Below, in pieces: positions 15,952 to 25,367 of a stretch of DNA of 64,000 bases. The first letter of the stretch is position 1. The number at the start of each line of letters is the position of its first letter. Below the pieces are notes generated by a model that saw only the letters and a list, made by a program, of their open reading frames with translations, ran no database searches and was not told the DNA's origin. The stretch is taken from assembly GCF_014385005.1 (NCBI RefSeq), contig NZ_JACRSZ010000009.1, positions 1 to 64,000 on the forward strand. Reading direction: 5' to 3'. Position numbers and translations under genes: made by a program. The stretch comes from Jingyaoa shaoxingensis. GTDB lineage: Bacteria > Bacillota > Clostridia > Lachnospirales > Lachnospiraceae.

Positions 15952-16626
15952 ATGAGTGTGATATTAGAAACCAAGCAGCTTTGTAAGTTTTATGGCGCAG
16001 GTGAGAATCAGGTCAAAGCGGTCAATCAGGTGGATATTCAGATTAAGCAGGGAGAATTTGTCGCAATTGTTGGAAAGTCAGGTTCCGGTAAAAGTACATT
16101 ACTTCATATGCTTGGAGGGCTAGACACCCCGACAAAAGGCAGTGTTACTTTAGCAGGGAAAGATTTATACAGGATGAAGGAAGATGCCCTTGCTGTTTTC
16201 CGCAGAAGAAAAATCGGATTTGTTTTTCAGGCATTTAATCTGGTTTCATCTGTTAATGTCTGGGAAAATATTGTACTGCCACTGGGGCTGGATGGAAGAA
16301 AAGTGGATGAAGCGTATGTAAATGATATTATTGCAACTCTGGGGATTGAAAACCGGATTTATAATCTGCCAAATCAGTTATCCGGAGGACAGCAGCAGAG
16401 AGTAGCAATTGCAAGAGCAATGGTGAATCGTCCGGAAATTATATTTGCAGATGAGCCGACAGGAAATCTTGATTCTAAGACCAGTGATGAGGTAATCGCT
16501 CTGCTTAAGATGACAGCAAAAAAATATGGACAGACAATTGTAATGATTACCCATGATGACGAAATTGCACAGGTCGCTGACCGTATTCTGGTGATTGAGG
16601 ACGGACAGGTGGGGGATTTCAGATGA
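15952..16626 (+). CDS. ABC exporter ATP-binding protein (MacB/BceA-like)
   Basis: 224 residues. Walker A GKSGSGKST is near residues 42-50, the signature [15 protein letters not shown] near 142-156, and Walker B IIFADEPTGNLDSKTSDE near 163-180. The ATG at 15952 is set by AAAAGGAGGCAA immediately upstream; a longer frame from 15877 has no ribosome site. The permease starts within its last codons (ATGA). It belongs with the two-component pair upstream. Closely similar to the ATPase at 170-835. Confidence 0.92.
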   Translation: MSVILETKQLCKFYGAGENQVKAVNQVDIQIKQGEFVAIVGKSGSGKSTLLHMLGGLDTPTKGSVTLAGKDLYRMKEDALAVFRRRKIGFVFQAFNLVSSVNVWENIVLPLGLDGRKVDEAYVNDIIATLGIENRIYNLPNQLSGGQQQRVAIARAMVNRPEIIFADEPTGNLDSKTSDEVIALLKMTAKKYGQTIVMITHDDEIAQVADRILVIEDGQVGDFR

Positions 16627-19067
16627 AGACAATAAGCAGGATTGCATATAGCAATGACAAAAGGAACAGGACAAGAAGTATACTGATCATGATGGCAATC
16701 TGTCTGACCACGATGCTGCTTGTTATCATCAGTATTGTGGGAAATGGGGTAATTCATTTACAGAAAAGTCAGGCGGCAGGATCATATGGAAGCAATTATG
16801 GTCTGTTTGTTTCCGCAGACGGATCGCAGTTAAAAGAAGTAAACCGCCGTGCGGAAATAGATGCTACAGGCACTATGTGCACCGAAGGTATCATAAAAGG
16901 CAATGAAAAAGGCGGGTTTGTCTGCATGGATGAGACTGCAAGAAAAATGCTTCCTTATAATAAAGAATATGAGTTGAAGGAAGGAAAGTATCCGGAAAAA
17001 ATGCAGGAAATTGCCGCAGGAAGAGCATTTTTTCGTGCAATGGGGTATGGTGATGTAAAGATCGGAGATACGGTTACACTGGATTACCGCGCAGGGATGC
17101 AGTCAGAATATAAGCCGGAAGAATTTGTTGTCAGCGGAATCTTATATGATCGGGATGAGTATACCATCGAGGCATCTTATGTTGCTTTCGGGTCACAGGA
17201 GTTTTATGATGAGCACGTCGCAGAGAATGACAGACAGTATAATATTTATTTTACTTTAAATGATTCTGCAAATGTATCTATGAATAATATTGATTCGGTT
17301 ATAAAGCAGATTGCAGCAGCTTGTGGGATCGAAGAAAAAAACGTTATAGTCAATGATCTCTATTTGCAATGGGTCTTGCAGCCGAGTTATGAAACGATTG
17401 CGGTATGCGGGGTTTTGATTCTTGCAATTGTACTTTTCTCTGTTGTGGTCATTTATAATATTTTTCAGGTCGGTATTGCCAACAAGATACAGGAGTATGG
17501 AAAAATCAAGGCTCTGGGAGCAACAAAAAAGCAGATGAAACAACTGATCTTCAGAGAGGGCATTTTTTTGACAATTTTTTCAATACCGGTTGGATTGCTT
17601 TTTGGCTTTCTGATTGCAAAATGCGGTTTTAACTGGCTGGTAGAACAGGGAAACCTTGTATCAACCCAAACTGGCTCAATGGGAGCCCAAAATCAGCAGG
17701 TGCCTCTGTTTTCCCTGCCTGTTATGCTTCTCTGTATTTTAGTATCATTTCTTACCGTTGCTTTGGCACTGCGTAAACCAATGAAAATTGTTTCACGGAT
17801 TTCACCTATCGAAGCAACACGGTATTTAGAAAATGCAGAAACACAAAAAAAAGGAAAACGAAATGGCAGAAAAAATGTCACCGTGTTTTCTATGGCAATG
17901 GCAAATGTAACGGGTAATCCCAAAAGAACTATTGGTACTATCCTCACAATGGGTTTTTCTTGCGTATTGTTTGTGATTATCTCTAATTATGTGGGAAATA
18001 TTGACACGGAGCATGAAGCACGTCTTTCCGTTAATCATGGACAATTTGAACTGCAGCTTGACTATTCTGCTGAGTATGATGAAAGATATCCGGAGAATAA
18101 TCTGGATACGATTCTGACGGATGATCCATTGAATGATTCGCTGATTGAAGAAATCAAAAGCATTCCAGGAGTAACAGATGTCATGACGAGAGAGATTGTC
18201 TCTGTAAATCTGAATGGAACAAGATTTCCGGCTGATATTGTGAGTAAAAAGGATTTTGATTTTATGCGCCAGGACGGGGATATTGGCTCTATGGACTATG
18301 ATCAGGCGGTAAAGAATGGTGATATTTTCTTTGGCTGGTCAACGTGGATGGAACAAGATGGATATGCTCCGGGTGAATCCATTGCATTTGACTTTGAGAA
18401 TGGAAGTGGAACCGATACCTATCAGGGAAAGATTGCAGGATCTTTTGTAAGTGCGGACACTTATCTTGTCATTCCGGAAGGTGTATATCGTTCCATGAAT
18501 CCGAGAGGAACAGCCTATGGCTATCTGTGGGTGGACTGTGATAAAAAAGATGTGGCATCTGTAGAACAAAGTCTGAATACTTTGATTTCTAATACTTCGC
18601 ATATAAAAATGGATACTTATCATGCGCAGTTACAATCTGCCGAATTTGCAAGCAGCATGATGAAGCTTGGCTGTTATCTGTTTATGGCTATTGTAGGACT
18701 CATCGGGTTTATGAATATGGCGAATACCATGATCATGAATATTACGACAAAAAAGCAGGAATATGGTATATTACAGGCTGTGGGTATGACAAATAAACAA
18801 TTAAATTTATGCCTGCAGTTACAGGGACTGATTTTTACGGTTGGTACCATATGCGTAGCTTTGATCATTGGTCTGCCACTCGGCTATGCACTTTTTTCCT
18901 ATGCAAAACATAATGGAATATTTGGAATGAATATCTATCATGTTCCAATCGTACCAATTTTTATTATGATTTTTTTGGTCGGTCTGTTGCAGATTGTACT
19001 TTCCTGCGTTTTAAGCAGTAATCTGAAAAAGGAAACGCTGGTAGAAAGAATAAGGTATCAGGGATAG
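16623..19067 (+). CDS. FtsX-like ABC transporter permease
   Basis: 814 residues with the same plan as the permease at 849: N-terminal membrane segment (about 20-42), extracellular domain (about 45-255), three membrane segments with a GKIKALGATKKQMKQL loop. A second unit follows with an extracellular domain (about 465-690) and three segments with a GILQAVGMTNKQLNL loop. Overlaps its ATPase gene by four bases. Probably exports or detaches an antimicrobial peptide sensed by the kinase; the substrate is unknown. Confidence 0.88.
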   Translation: MKTISRIAYSNDKRNRTRSILIMMAICLTTMLLVIISIVGNGVIHLQKSQAAGSYGSNYGLFVSADGSQLKEVNRRAEIDATGTMCTEGIIKGNEKGGFVCMDETARKMLPYNKEYELKEGKYPEKMQEIAAGRAFFRAMGYGDVKIGDTVTLDYRAGMQSEYKPEEFVVSGILYDRDEYTIEASYVAFGSQEFYDEHVAENDRQYNIYFTLNDSANVSMNNIDSVIKQIAAACGIEEKNVIVNDLYLQWVLQPSYETIAVCGVLILAIVLFSVVVIYNIFQVGIANKIQEYGKIKALGATKKQMKQLIFREGIFLTIFSIPVGLLFGFLIAKCGFNWLVEQGNLVSTQTGSMGAQNQQVPLFSLPVMLLCILVSFLTVALALRKPMKIVSRISPIEATRYLENAETQKKGKRNGRKNVTVFSMAMANVTGNPKRTIGTILTMGFSCVLFVIISNYVGNIDTEHEARLSVNHGQFELQLDYSAEYDERYPENNLDTILTDDPLNDSLIEEIKSIPGVTDVMTREIVSVNLNGTRFPADIVSKKDFDFMRQDGDIGSMDYDQAVKNGDIFFGWSTWMEQDGYAPGESIAFDFENGSGTDTYQGKIAGSFVSADTYLVIPEGVYRSMNPRGTAYGYLWVDCDKKDVASVEQSLNTLISNTSHIKMDTYHAQLQSAEFASSMMKLGCYLFMAIVGLIGFMNMANTMIMNITTKKQEYGILQAVGMTNKQLNLCLQLQGLIFTVGTICVALIIGLPLGYALFSYAKHNGIFGMNIYHVPIVPIFIMIFLVGLLQIVLSCVLSSNLKKETLVERIRYQG

Positions 19068-19132
19068 CAATCTATATGAATCTGATATGCTGAGTATACA
19101 AAAGCTTTTGAATTTTTTAGGAGATGAAGCAA

Positions 19133-19342
19133 ATGGATATAGGCGTTGTTATAAAAAAATATAGAAAAAAAGCTGGTATGACGCAGGAGGAGATGGCAAA
19201 CAGATTAGGCGTGACGACACCGGCTGTAAACAAATGGGAGAATAGTAATTCCAAGCCGGATTTTGTTATAATTATTGTTTTCTTCGAGCATATTATAAAT
19301 GAAAGAGAAGAGAAAATGCAAGAAAAATTGTTTGACTTTTAG
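19133..19342 (+). CDS. Truncated XRE-type regulator
   Basis: 69 residues. The helix-turn-helix is well conserved (IGVVIKKYRKKAGMTQEEMANRLGVTTPAVNKWENSNSKPD), but after SKPD it turns into FVIIIVFFEHI and a short charged tail. Family members usually continue with a structured linker and membrane segments. This suggests an internal deletion of the C-terminal part. The ATG at 19133 is preferred over 19124 since GGAG is ten bases upstream. It may still bind DNA. Confidence 0.6.
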   Translation: MDIGVVIKKYRKKAGMTQEEMANRLGVTTPAVNKWENSNSKPDFVIIIVFFEHIINEREEKMQEKLFDF

Positions 19343-19368
19343 AAAAACAGGAAATATAATAAATTCAA

Positions 19369-19415
19369 ACGAGTAGCAAGTAAGCGTAAATCCAGTTTAC
19401 TTTCTACTCGTTTTC
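19369..19415 (+). ncRNA. RNA hairpin 1 with internal TAAA-TCCAG-TTTA element
   Basis: ACGAGTAG (19369-19376) pairs with CTACTCGT (19404-19411); AAGTAA pairs with TTACTT inside. The loop holds GCGTAAATCCAGTTTA. TTTTC follows. It is paired with a look-alike hairpin at 19447-19501. Confidence 0.55.
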
Positions 19416-19446
19416 TTTTGGTCAATATGATATGTGTCATGAAAAA

Positions 19447-19501
19447 GTGTGTAGCTTGTCAGCGTAAGTCCAGCTTATAAGACAAGATGCGCACTTTTTT
19501 T
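19447..19501 (+). ncRNA. RNA hairpin 2 with the same loop element, terminator-like, before the MATE gene
   Basis: GTGTGTA pairs with TGCGCAC (G-U allowed), CTTGTC pairs with GACAAG, and the loop holds GCGTAAGTCCAGCTTA. Seven T's follow. Compared with hairpin 1, TAAA/TTTA is replaced by TAAG/CTTA, a compensating change. It lies just ahead of the MATE gene's ribosome site, so it may be an attenuator. Confidence 0.6.
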
Positions 19502-19529
19502 GTGCCAAAAAGAGAGGAGTTAAAACAAA

Positions 19530-20897
19530 ATGGCAGAAAGCAACAAGATGAAGGAGATGCCGGTGAATAAGCTGATGATCCAAATGGGGATCCCGATGAT
19601 CTTATCCATGGCATTACAGGCAGTCTATAATATTGTAGACAGTGCATTTGTAGGAAATATGAAAGTAGGCAGTGAAGCAGCACTAAATGCTTTGACGCTG
19701 GTATTTCCAGTGCAGATGCTCATGGTAGCAGTAGGAATCGGAACCGGTGTAGGAACCAATGCACTTCTGGCAAGGACACTTGGACAAGGGAACAGTAAAA
19801 AAGCTGCGAAGGTAGCTGGTAACAGTCTGTTTCTTGGCGTGATCATTTATGTGTTTTGTTTATTATTTGGTTTCTTTGGAGTGAGAGCATACATTTCATC
19901 TCAGACAGTAGATGCAGAAGTACTTGAAATGGGAGTCAATTATCTGAGGATATGCTGTGTGAGTTCTTTTGGAATTATCTTTTTTTCGTTATTTGAGAAA
20001 TTACTTCAGGCGACAGGACGCTCTCTTTATTCAACAATCGGACAGGTAGTCGGAGCTGTGGTAAATATTATCATTGATCCGATCATGATCTATGGTATTG
20101 GATCTTGTCCCGAAATGGGAGTAAAAGGTGCAGCTTACGCAACTGTAATTGGTCAGGTGGCATCTGCAGTGTTATTGTTCATCTTTCACATGAAATTGAA
20201 CAAGGAGTTTGAGCATGATGTGAAATACATGAAACCGAATAAAGATATCATAAAAGAAATTTATGCGATTGGATTTCCGGCTATTATTGCACAGGCATTG
20301 ATGTCCTTTATGGTTTATGTGATGAACCTGATCCTGAAATTTAATCCGTCTGCACAGACAGCGTATGGTTTATTCTATAAAGTACAGCAGTTTGTTCTGT
20401 TCCTTGCGTTTGGACTTCGAGATGCAATCACCCCGATCATTGCATTCGCTTATGGAATGCGAAGTAAAAAGAGAATCCAGGATGGAGTTAAATATGGACT
20501 TATTTATACGATCGCATTAATGATTTTGGGTATTGCAATCACAGAGATTTTTCCGGGTGCATTTGCAACATTGTTTAATGCCGGACAGTCGAGAGCATAT
20601 TTTATCAGTGCAATGAGAGTAATTTCTATCAGTTTTCTGTTTGCCGGAATCAATGTTGCCTATCAGGGAATTTATCAGGCACTGGATGGTGGCGTGGAAT
20701 CGCTGGTTATTTCACTTCTGAGACAGCTTGTAATTATCTTGCCACTGGCTGGAATTTTTTCTGTATTTGTCAGAAACGCTCAGATGGGAGTTGCACTGAT
20801 CTGGTGGGCATTTCCAATTACAGAAGCAATCTCATGTCTGGTGGGATATGCATTTTTAAAGAAAATCAGAAAAAATAAAGTGAATGTTCTGAAGTAA
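19530..20897 (+). CDS. MATE-family multidrug/sodium antiporter
   Basis: 455 residues, about 12 membrane helices in two bundles, typical MATE length. Family features: [27 protein letters not shown] near the N-terminus and a second-half repeat [24 protein letters not shown] follows GAGAGGAG. It exports organic cations or drugs in exchange for ions. The two hairpins upstream hint at RNA-level control. Confidence 0.93.
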   Translation: MAESNKMKEMPVNKLMIQMGIPMILSMALQAVYNIVDSAFVGNMKVGSEAALNALTLVFPVQMLMVAVGIGTGVGTNALLARTLGQGNSKKAAKVAGNSLFLGVIIYVFCLLFGFFGVRAYISSQTVDAEVLEMGVNYLRICCVSSFGIIFFSLFEKLLQATGRSLYSTIGQVVGAVVNIIIDPIMIYGIGSCPEMGVKGAAYATVIGQVASAVLLFIFHMKLNKEFEHDVKYMKPNKDIIKEIYAIGFPAIIAQALMSFMVYVMNLILKFNPSAQTAYGLFYKVQQFVLFLAFGLRDAITPIIAFAYGMRSKKRIQDGVKYGLIYTIALMILGIAITEIFPGAFATLFNAGQSRAYFISAMRVISISFLFAGINVAYQGIYQALDGGVESLVISLLRQLVIILPLAGIFSVFVRNAQMGVALIWWAFPITEAISCLVGYAFLKKIRKNKVNVLK

Positions 20898-20898
20898 G

Positions 20899-21109
20899 GA
20901 AGAAGTAGCAAAGAAACCTGGAATTGCCTACTATGATAAAAATATTATCAGCCAGATTGCAGAAAAGTCCGGTTTAGCACCAGAATGCCGAGGCATTCTT
21001 GAATCAGGAAAGTGCAGAATTGTCTCCGAAAAAAGGCTTATTTGCATATGCACTTGCAGGGCGTGATATTACAGGAAAATCAGTAGAATCGTTAGATTTT
21101 TTAGTCTGA
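20899..21109 (+). pseudogene. Cytidylate-kinase-like protein remnant, frameshifted
   Basis: The first frame reads EEVAKKPGIAYYDKNIISQIAEKSGLAPE, which resembles the region after the P-loop in cytidylate kinase-like proteins. A one-base shift near 20990 then gives FLNQESAELSPKKGLFAYALAGRDI. No start and no P-loop remain. Confidence 0.65.
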
Positions 21110-21169
21110 CTTTTGGGGGTCGGCACAGTGGGAGGTGCCTTTTTCTTTCAGGAAATATGGTAAACAGGT

Positions 21170-22072
21170 TTACAGAAAGTGCTTCTGTTTCCGGTATTCC
21201 GTCGGGGTTAATTTGTAGCGTTTTTTGAATAATCTGCAAAAATAGTCAACGTTATGAAATCCTGTCTCAGAAGAAATGAGACTGACTTTTTTCTCAGTTT
21301 TTGAAAGCAACTGACCGGCCTGTTTTAAACGGTAGTTAATGAGATAGTTAACCGGCGTTATATGTAAATATTTCCGAAACAAATTCAAAGCGGTACTCTT
21401 ACTGACCATTGCCTGTTCTGCAATGTCATCCAATGAGATACTCCGTGAGTAATTTAGGTGGATAAATTGCATCATGAGCTGTAACCGGGCTTGAGAAGCG
21501 GTTGAATGCTCCTTGTGTTCTTCCTGGTATGAAATGTCTGTGTTTTCAAATATTTCCAGCCAGAGATTCTGAAGGAGAGAACTGGTAAGGAGTTCTTTGG
21601 ATAAAACGGAATCCTGTGCAGAAATAATTTGCCGCATGATAGATAAAACCTTTGCTTGCCAGCATACTTCTTTATGAAATATGAGAAATGGTAATGGGTA
21701 AGAAATGATCGGCAGAATATATTTCTGATAAATCAGGCTGTCGCAAGGGGCAATAAAAGAAGGCATAAATACAAAATTGGGAATGAGGGCTTTTGAGGGA
21801 GAATAAAGGCGATGGAGTACCTTTGTATTAATGAATATACCATTTCCTTCGGTTAAATTAAATTGGTCTTCTCCAATCCACAAAGTAACGGTTCCGGATT
21901 CGATATAAATAAACTCCAATTCTGTATGCCAGTGCCATTCGATACAGTTGAAATCAAAAACTGACAGATCTTCATAATAAAACTGGAAAGAATAGAGATT
22001 GCTTCCGTGCTGAACTGTCTCCATCAAATCTTCATCTGTAATGATTTTAGTATAGGTTGTATTTATATTCAT
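21170..22072 (-). CDS. AraC-family transcriptional regulator
   Basis: 300 residues. The N-terminal cupin-like sensing half contains IEWHWHTELEFIYIESG (about 44-60). The C-terminal ~100 residues are the double helix-turn-helix (ISLDDIAEQAMVSKSTALNLFRKYLHITPVNYLINYRL; VSLISSETGFHNVDYFCRLFKKRYKLTPTEYRK). The ATG at 22072 has GAAGGA eight bases upstream; a longer frame to 22144 lacks one. It is divergent from the small ORFs and MFS gene and probably controls them in response to a small metabolite. Confidence 0.9.
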   Translation of the reverse strand: MNINTTYTKIITDEDLMETVQHGSNLYSFQFYYEDLSVFDFNCIEWHWHTELEFIYIESGTVTLWIGEDQFNLTEGNGIFINTKVLHRLYSPSKALIPNFVFMPSFIAPCDSLIYQKYILPIISYPLPFLIFHKEVCWQAKVLSIMRQIISAQDSVLSKELLTSSLLQNLWLEIFENTDISYQEEHKEHSTASQARLQLMMQFIHLNYSRSISLDDIAEQAMVSKSTALNLFRKYLHITPVNYLINYRLKQAGQLLSKTEKKVSLISSETGFHNVDYFCRLFKKRYKLTPTEYRKQKHFL

Positions 22073-22189
22073 AGAAACGTCCTTCTTTGAAACATACTTT
22101 ACGATATTATACAATAAATTTCGGAAATAAATCAATGAAAACAAAAATATTATGTTATATAATTCAATAAAGAAACGAGGTGAAAGAAC

Positions 22190-22240
22190 ATGATATTTAA
22201 ATGGTTAAATGAAAGTGAAATAAGGATGGGTGATTCTTAA
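22190..22240 (+). CDS. Possible 16-aa leader peptide
   Basis: ATG with a good GAGGTGAAAG site seven bases upstream, 16 codons (MIFKWLNESEIRMGDS), stop at 22238. It sits between the divergent AraC promoter region and the 72-aa ORF. Existence is judged from the ribosome site only. Confidence 0.35.
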   Translation: MIFKWLNESEIRMGDS

Positions 22241-22246
22241 TATCTT

Positions 22247-22465
22247 ATGAAAATAATGGTGAAAATAGAAAATTCCATATCCGGAAAGAGTCTTTCTCTG
22301 TATGTTGACAATAAGAGTAAGGTAAATAAATTAATGATCAATCTGATAGAAGCCGGATTTACCGTTAATTATGAGCCTCGTTATATATCGGGAAATTATG
22401 AAGGATGCTTTTTGTGTGAGAATGGAAATGTGATTAAAATATGTTGTAGAAAACAAAAGGAGTGA
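22247..22465 (+). CDS. Hypothetical small protein
   Basis: 72 residues (start ATG 22247 or 22256), with no strong ribosome site, perhaps coupled to the short ORF before it. A mixed alpha/beta pattern with three cysteines near the C-terminus (GCFLCENGNVIKICCRKQK). It lies directly before the MFS gene. Family not recognised. Confidence 0.5.
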   Translation: MKIMVKIENSISGKSLSLYVDNKSKVNKLMINLIEAGFTVNYEPRYISGNYEGCFLCENGNVIKICCRKQKE

Positions 22466-22470
22466 TGACC

Positions 22471-23649
22471 ATGCCAAATTATCGGAAAACAAAAAGAGCC
22501 TGTTATATGGGATTTATTACACAGGCAATTGCAGCTAATTTTGCCCCATTGTTATTTTTAAAATTTCATAATGATTATCAGATTACACTTGGAAAAATCG
22601 CATTGATTTCTACCTGCTTTTTTCTTACACAGTTGTTGGTAGACCTGTTTTGTGCAAAGTTTGTGGACAAAATAGGGTATCGTATCTGTATTGTTACTTC
22701 TGAGGTATGTTCCGCAGCAGGATTGGTTGGTCTGGCTTTTTTGCCGGATCTTTTACCGGAACCGCTTGTTGGAATTATCCTGAGTGTGATTGTATATGCA
22801 GTCGGAAGTGGTCTGATTGAAGTGCTTTGCAGTCCGATAGTGGAGGCGTGTCCATTTGATAACAAAGAGGCAACGATGAGTCTGCTTCACTCTTTTTATT
22901 GTTGGGGAGCAGTGGGAACGATTGTGATCTCCACACTGTTTTTTGCGGTGTTTGGCATGGACAGCTGGAAATGGCTGGCTGTCTTATGGGCACTTGTTCC
23001 GGCCATAAATATCTATAATTTTGCAACCTGTCCGATCGAGCATTTGGTAGATGAGGGGGAAGGAATGGGAATAAAAGAACTGTTTCGAAAACCTCTTTTC
23101 TGGCTTTCTATATGTTTAATGATTTGCTCCGGTGCATCAGAACTGGCTATGGCACAATGGGCATCTGCTTATGCGGAGGCTGCTCTGGGGCTGTCAAAGA
23201 CAGTTGGTGACCTGGCCGGTCCCTGCATGTTTGCTGTTACAATGGGGATCAGTCGTATAATTTTCGGAAAATATGGTGATAAAATGGATCTGATGAAATT
23301 TATGATCGGATCTGGAATTTTATGTGTGATATGCTACCTTCTTGCTTCTGTATCGTCGAATCCGATATCAGGTTTGATGGGATGTATTATCTGTGGCTTT
23401 TCTGTTGGGATTATGTGGCCCGGTACAATCAGTATTTCATCAGAAAGATTTCCGGCAGGTGGAACGGCTATGTTTGCTTTGCTTGCTATGGCGGGAGACC
23501 TGGGTGGAAGCATAGGTCCAGGGATTGTTGGACGTGTTACACAAAGTGCAGGAGACAATATTCGTGCAGGTATGGGAGTTGGACTTTTGTTCCCGGTTAC
23601 TTTATTAATCATGCTTTTTATTTTTGCAAGGCAAAAAAATAATAAATGA
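22471..23649 (+). CDS. MFS transporter (FucP-like)
   Basis: 392 residues, about 12 membrane helices. The motif-A-like loop FCAKFVDKIGYRICIV between helices 2 and 3 and a long loop after helix 6 are typical of the sugar-type MFS group. The ATG at 22471 has GGAG eight bases upstream; earlier GTG/ATG codons are too close. Probably the target of the divergent AraC regulator. Sugar or small-metabolite uptake is likely but the substrate is unknown. Confidence 0.85.
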   Translation: MPNYRKTKRACYMGFITQAIAANFAPLLFLKFHNDYQITLGKIALISTCFFLTQLLVDLFCAKFVDKIGYRICIVTSEVCSAAGLVGLAFLPDLLPEPLVGIILSVIVYAVGSGLIEVLCSPIVEACPFDNKEATMSLLHSFYCWGAVGTIVISTLFFAVFGMDSWKWLAVLWALVPAINIYNFATCPIEHLVDEGEGMGIKELFRKPLFWLSICLMICSGASELAMAQWASAYAEAALGLSKTVGDLAGPCMFAVTMGISRIIFGKYGDKMDLMKFMIGSGILCVICYLLASVSSNPISGLMGCIICGFSVGIMWPGTISISSERFPAGGTAMFALLAMAGDLGGSIGPGIVGRVTQSAGDNIRAGMGVGLLFPVTLLIMLFIFARQKNNK

Positions 23650-23690
23650 AATCTTTTTACCCAAAGTGGAAAAAAATCTGAGAATAGTCA

Positions 23691-23714
23691 ACGGCGGATA
23701 ATGATGTCCGCCGT
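23691..23714. terminator. Hairpin between convergent MFS and TetR genes
   Basis: ACGGCGGA pairs with TCCGCCGT around TAATGATG. It lies between convergent genes; there is no T-run on the + side. Confidence 0.45.
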
Positions 23715-23749
23715 AAAATTATGCCTGTTTATTTTTGGAGACCAAGATG

Positions 23750-24340
23750 CTAGGGTTTTAAGAGTCTTTTTATGACTTTCTGTATATGGTACCAATCCTC
23801 ATTTTTTTCCCACCCCAGAGATTTATTCACGGCAAAATTTCCATGGAGCATATAAAGGAAAATTTTTTCTGCCTCCCATTCGTTGAGATGATAATCTCTC
23901 ATGATTTCCGGAATACGCTGCGGTTTTTGTATTTGATACAGCTTCCTGAGCATATGATGGGATAAGCTTTCGTCCAGAAAAAGGATTCGATATTTGGGAT
24001 TGCTGGCGGCGCGCTGACAGGCAGGAAGCAGGGCGTCGGGATCCGGGTTTCTTTCTTCGATGTTTTTCTCGTTTTCTATGCTCCGATTGGAGATGGCAGA
24101 GGGGAGCGGCTGGATGGCGTCAAGCTCTGTAAGCCGGAGGGCGTCGTCCAGCAATTCATCTAAAACGTTGTCGATATTATTATAATGCAGGTAAAAGGTC
24201 GCTCTGGTAATCTCGGATTGCTTGCACAGGGCGGTAACGGTTATCTTTTCATAGGATGTATTCTGGAGCAGTTCCAGAAGCGCATCCTTAATCATGCCTT
24301 TAGTCATGATAGTTCTTCGATCTGTTTTTCTTATTATCAA
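23750..24340 (-). CDS. TetR-family regulator
   Basis: 196 residues. The helix-turn-helix is at about residues 15-50 (TKGMIKDALLELLQNTSYEKITVTALCKQSEITRATFYLHYNNIDNVLDELL); the rest is helical ligand-binding or dimerisation domain. TTG at 24340 is proposed as start because GGAGG is eight bases upstream and it aligns with the paralogue at 27920, where TDRR also starts at residue 6-7. The in-frame ATG at 24355 has no ribosome site. It is divergent from the sirtuin-like genes, which it probably represses. Confidence 0.82.
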   Translation of the reverse strand: MIIRKTDRRTIMTKGMIKDALLELLQNTSYEKITVTALCKQSEITRATFYLHYNNIDNVLDELLDDALRLTELDAIQPLPSAISNRSIENEKNIEERNPDPDALLPACQRAASNPKYRILFLDESLSHHMLRKLYQIQKPQRIPEIMRDYHLNEWEAEKIFLYMLHGNFAVNKSLGWEKNEDWYHIQKVIKRLLKP

Positions 24341-24396
24341 TTTCGATTCCTCCATAAAAGTGTTATACAAAATCAGAGCATTTGTAAAGAACTGTT

Positions 24397-24428
24397 CCTA
24401 TCCGAATGATGTTGGATAGGACTTTTTG
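24397..24428 (+). terminator. Terminator/attenuator upstream of the sirtuin-like genes
   Basis: TCCTATCC (24397-24404) pairs with GGATAGGA (24415-24422), followed by CTTTTT. It lies in the divergent TetR / sirtuin-like spacer; direct repeats TATACAG near 24433 and 24453 follow. Confidence 0.6.
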
Positions 24429-24497
24429 TGTCGTATACAGCATAATCGTTTCTATACAGTGTGTCAAGAAAACGACGCATGGAAAGGAGACTGTTTT

Positions 24498-25367
24498 ATG
24501 AGCGAATATAAAGAAATAGCAGATAAATTAAAAGAGGCGGATGCAATTTTAATCGGTGCAAGCAACGGATTTTCTATTTCGGAGGGACTTCATATTTTTG
24601 CGGATAATCAGGCTTTTGAAGATGTTTTCGGAGATTTTAAAAGAGCTTATGGGATTCGGAATATCCTTTCGGGGATTTTTGCAGACTGGCCCTCGGAAGA
24701 AGTAAAATGGGCATTCTTAAGCAGGCTGATTCATCATTATAGCATTGGGTACACGGGCAGCCAAAATACAGAGGCATTAAAAACACTCATCGGAGATAAG
24801 CCGTATTTCTTTGTGACTTCCAACGGAGAAAATCATTTTGAACTTGCCGGATTTTCCCCGGACTGCATCTGGGAGATTGAAGGAAGCTGGAAAGAAATGC
24901 AGTGCGAGCAGGGCTGCCATGATACCTTGTATCCCTTATTTCCGCTGATTCCGGAAATGGCAGCGTCCGAGAAAAACATGAAAATCCCATCGGAGCTTGT
25001 GCCCAGGTGCCCGAAATGCGGCGGGACGATGGGCGGTCATTCGCCCCAGAGATATATGACGGCGGCAGACAGGGAGATACAGAGGAGGTTTCAGAATTTT
25101 ATTCAGAAGTATCATGGAAAAAAGCTGGTTGTTCTGGAGTTGGGAATTGGCTGGAGAAATCAACTGATCAAGGCGCCGCTGATGAATCTGGTTAAGAAAG
25201 AGCCTTATGCTGCTTATATTACGATCAACAAAGGTGAGATCTATATTCCGGATGAGATTGCGGCAAAATCCTATGGTCTTGACGGAGACATGACAGAGAT
25301 ATTAGAAAGGCTGAAAGAGGCTTCGGAAGAAAAGAATGATGGAGGAAATGCCAATGAGTATGTATGA
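24498..25367 (+). CDS. Sirtuin-like (Sir2-fold) protein, copy 1, with altered catalytic site
   Basis: 289 residues. The NAD-binding start is GASNGFS (20-26). TSNGENHF (about 107-114) carries the conserved Asn, and the zinc ribbon uses C136, C140, C171, C174. At the place of the canonical deacetylase His (HG) the sequence is IEGS, Glu at 128. Loss of this His is known in the SirTM subgroup, which performs ADP-ribosyl transfer instead of deacylation; there the position is usually Gln. The C-terminal ELGIGWRNQLIKAP resembles the Sir2 ribose-site region. RBS GGAAAGGAG precedes the ATG. It overlaps copy 2. No macrodomain or lipoyl-carrier gene is adjacent, unlike classical SirTM operons. Confidence 0.82.
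   Translation: MSEYKEIADKLKEADAILIGASNGFSISEGLHIFADNQAFEDVFGDFKRAYGIRNILSGIFADWPSEEVKWAFLSRLIHHYSIGYTGSQNTEALKTLIGDKPYFFVTSNGENHFELAGFSPDCIWEIEGSWKEMQCEQGCHDTLYPLFPLIPEMAASEKNMKIPSELVPRCPKCGGTMGGHSPQRYMTAADREIQRRFQNFIQKYHGKKLVVLELGIGWRNQLIKAPLMNLVKKEPYAAYITINKGEIYIPDEIAAKSYGLDGDMTEILERLKEASEEKNDGGNANEYV

Noticed and set aside
24426..24497. N-terminal extension of the first sirtuin-like gene
   Set aside because: It precedes a good ribosome site (GGAAAGGAG) and reads through the promoter region; the start at 24498 fits better.
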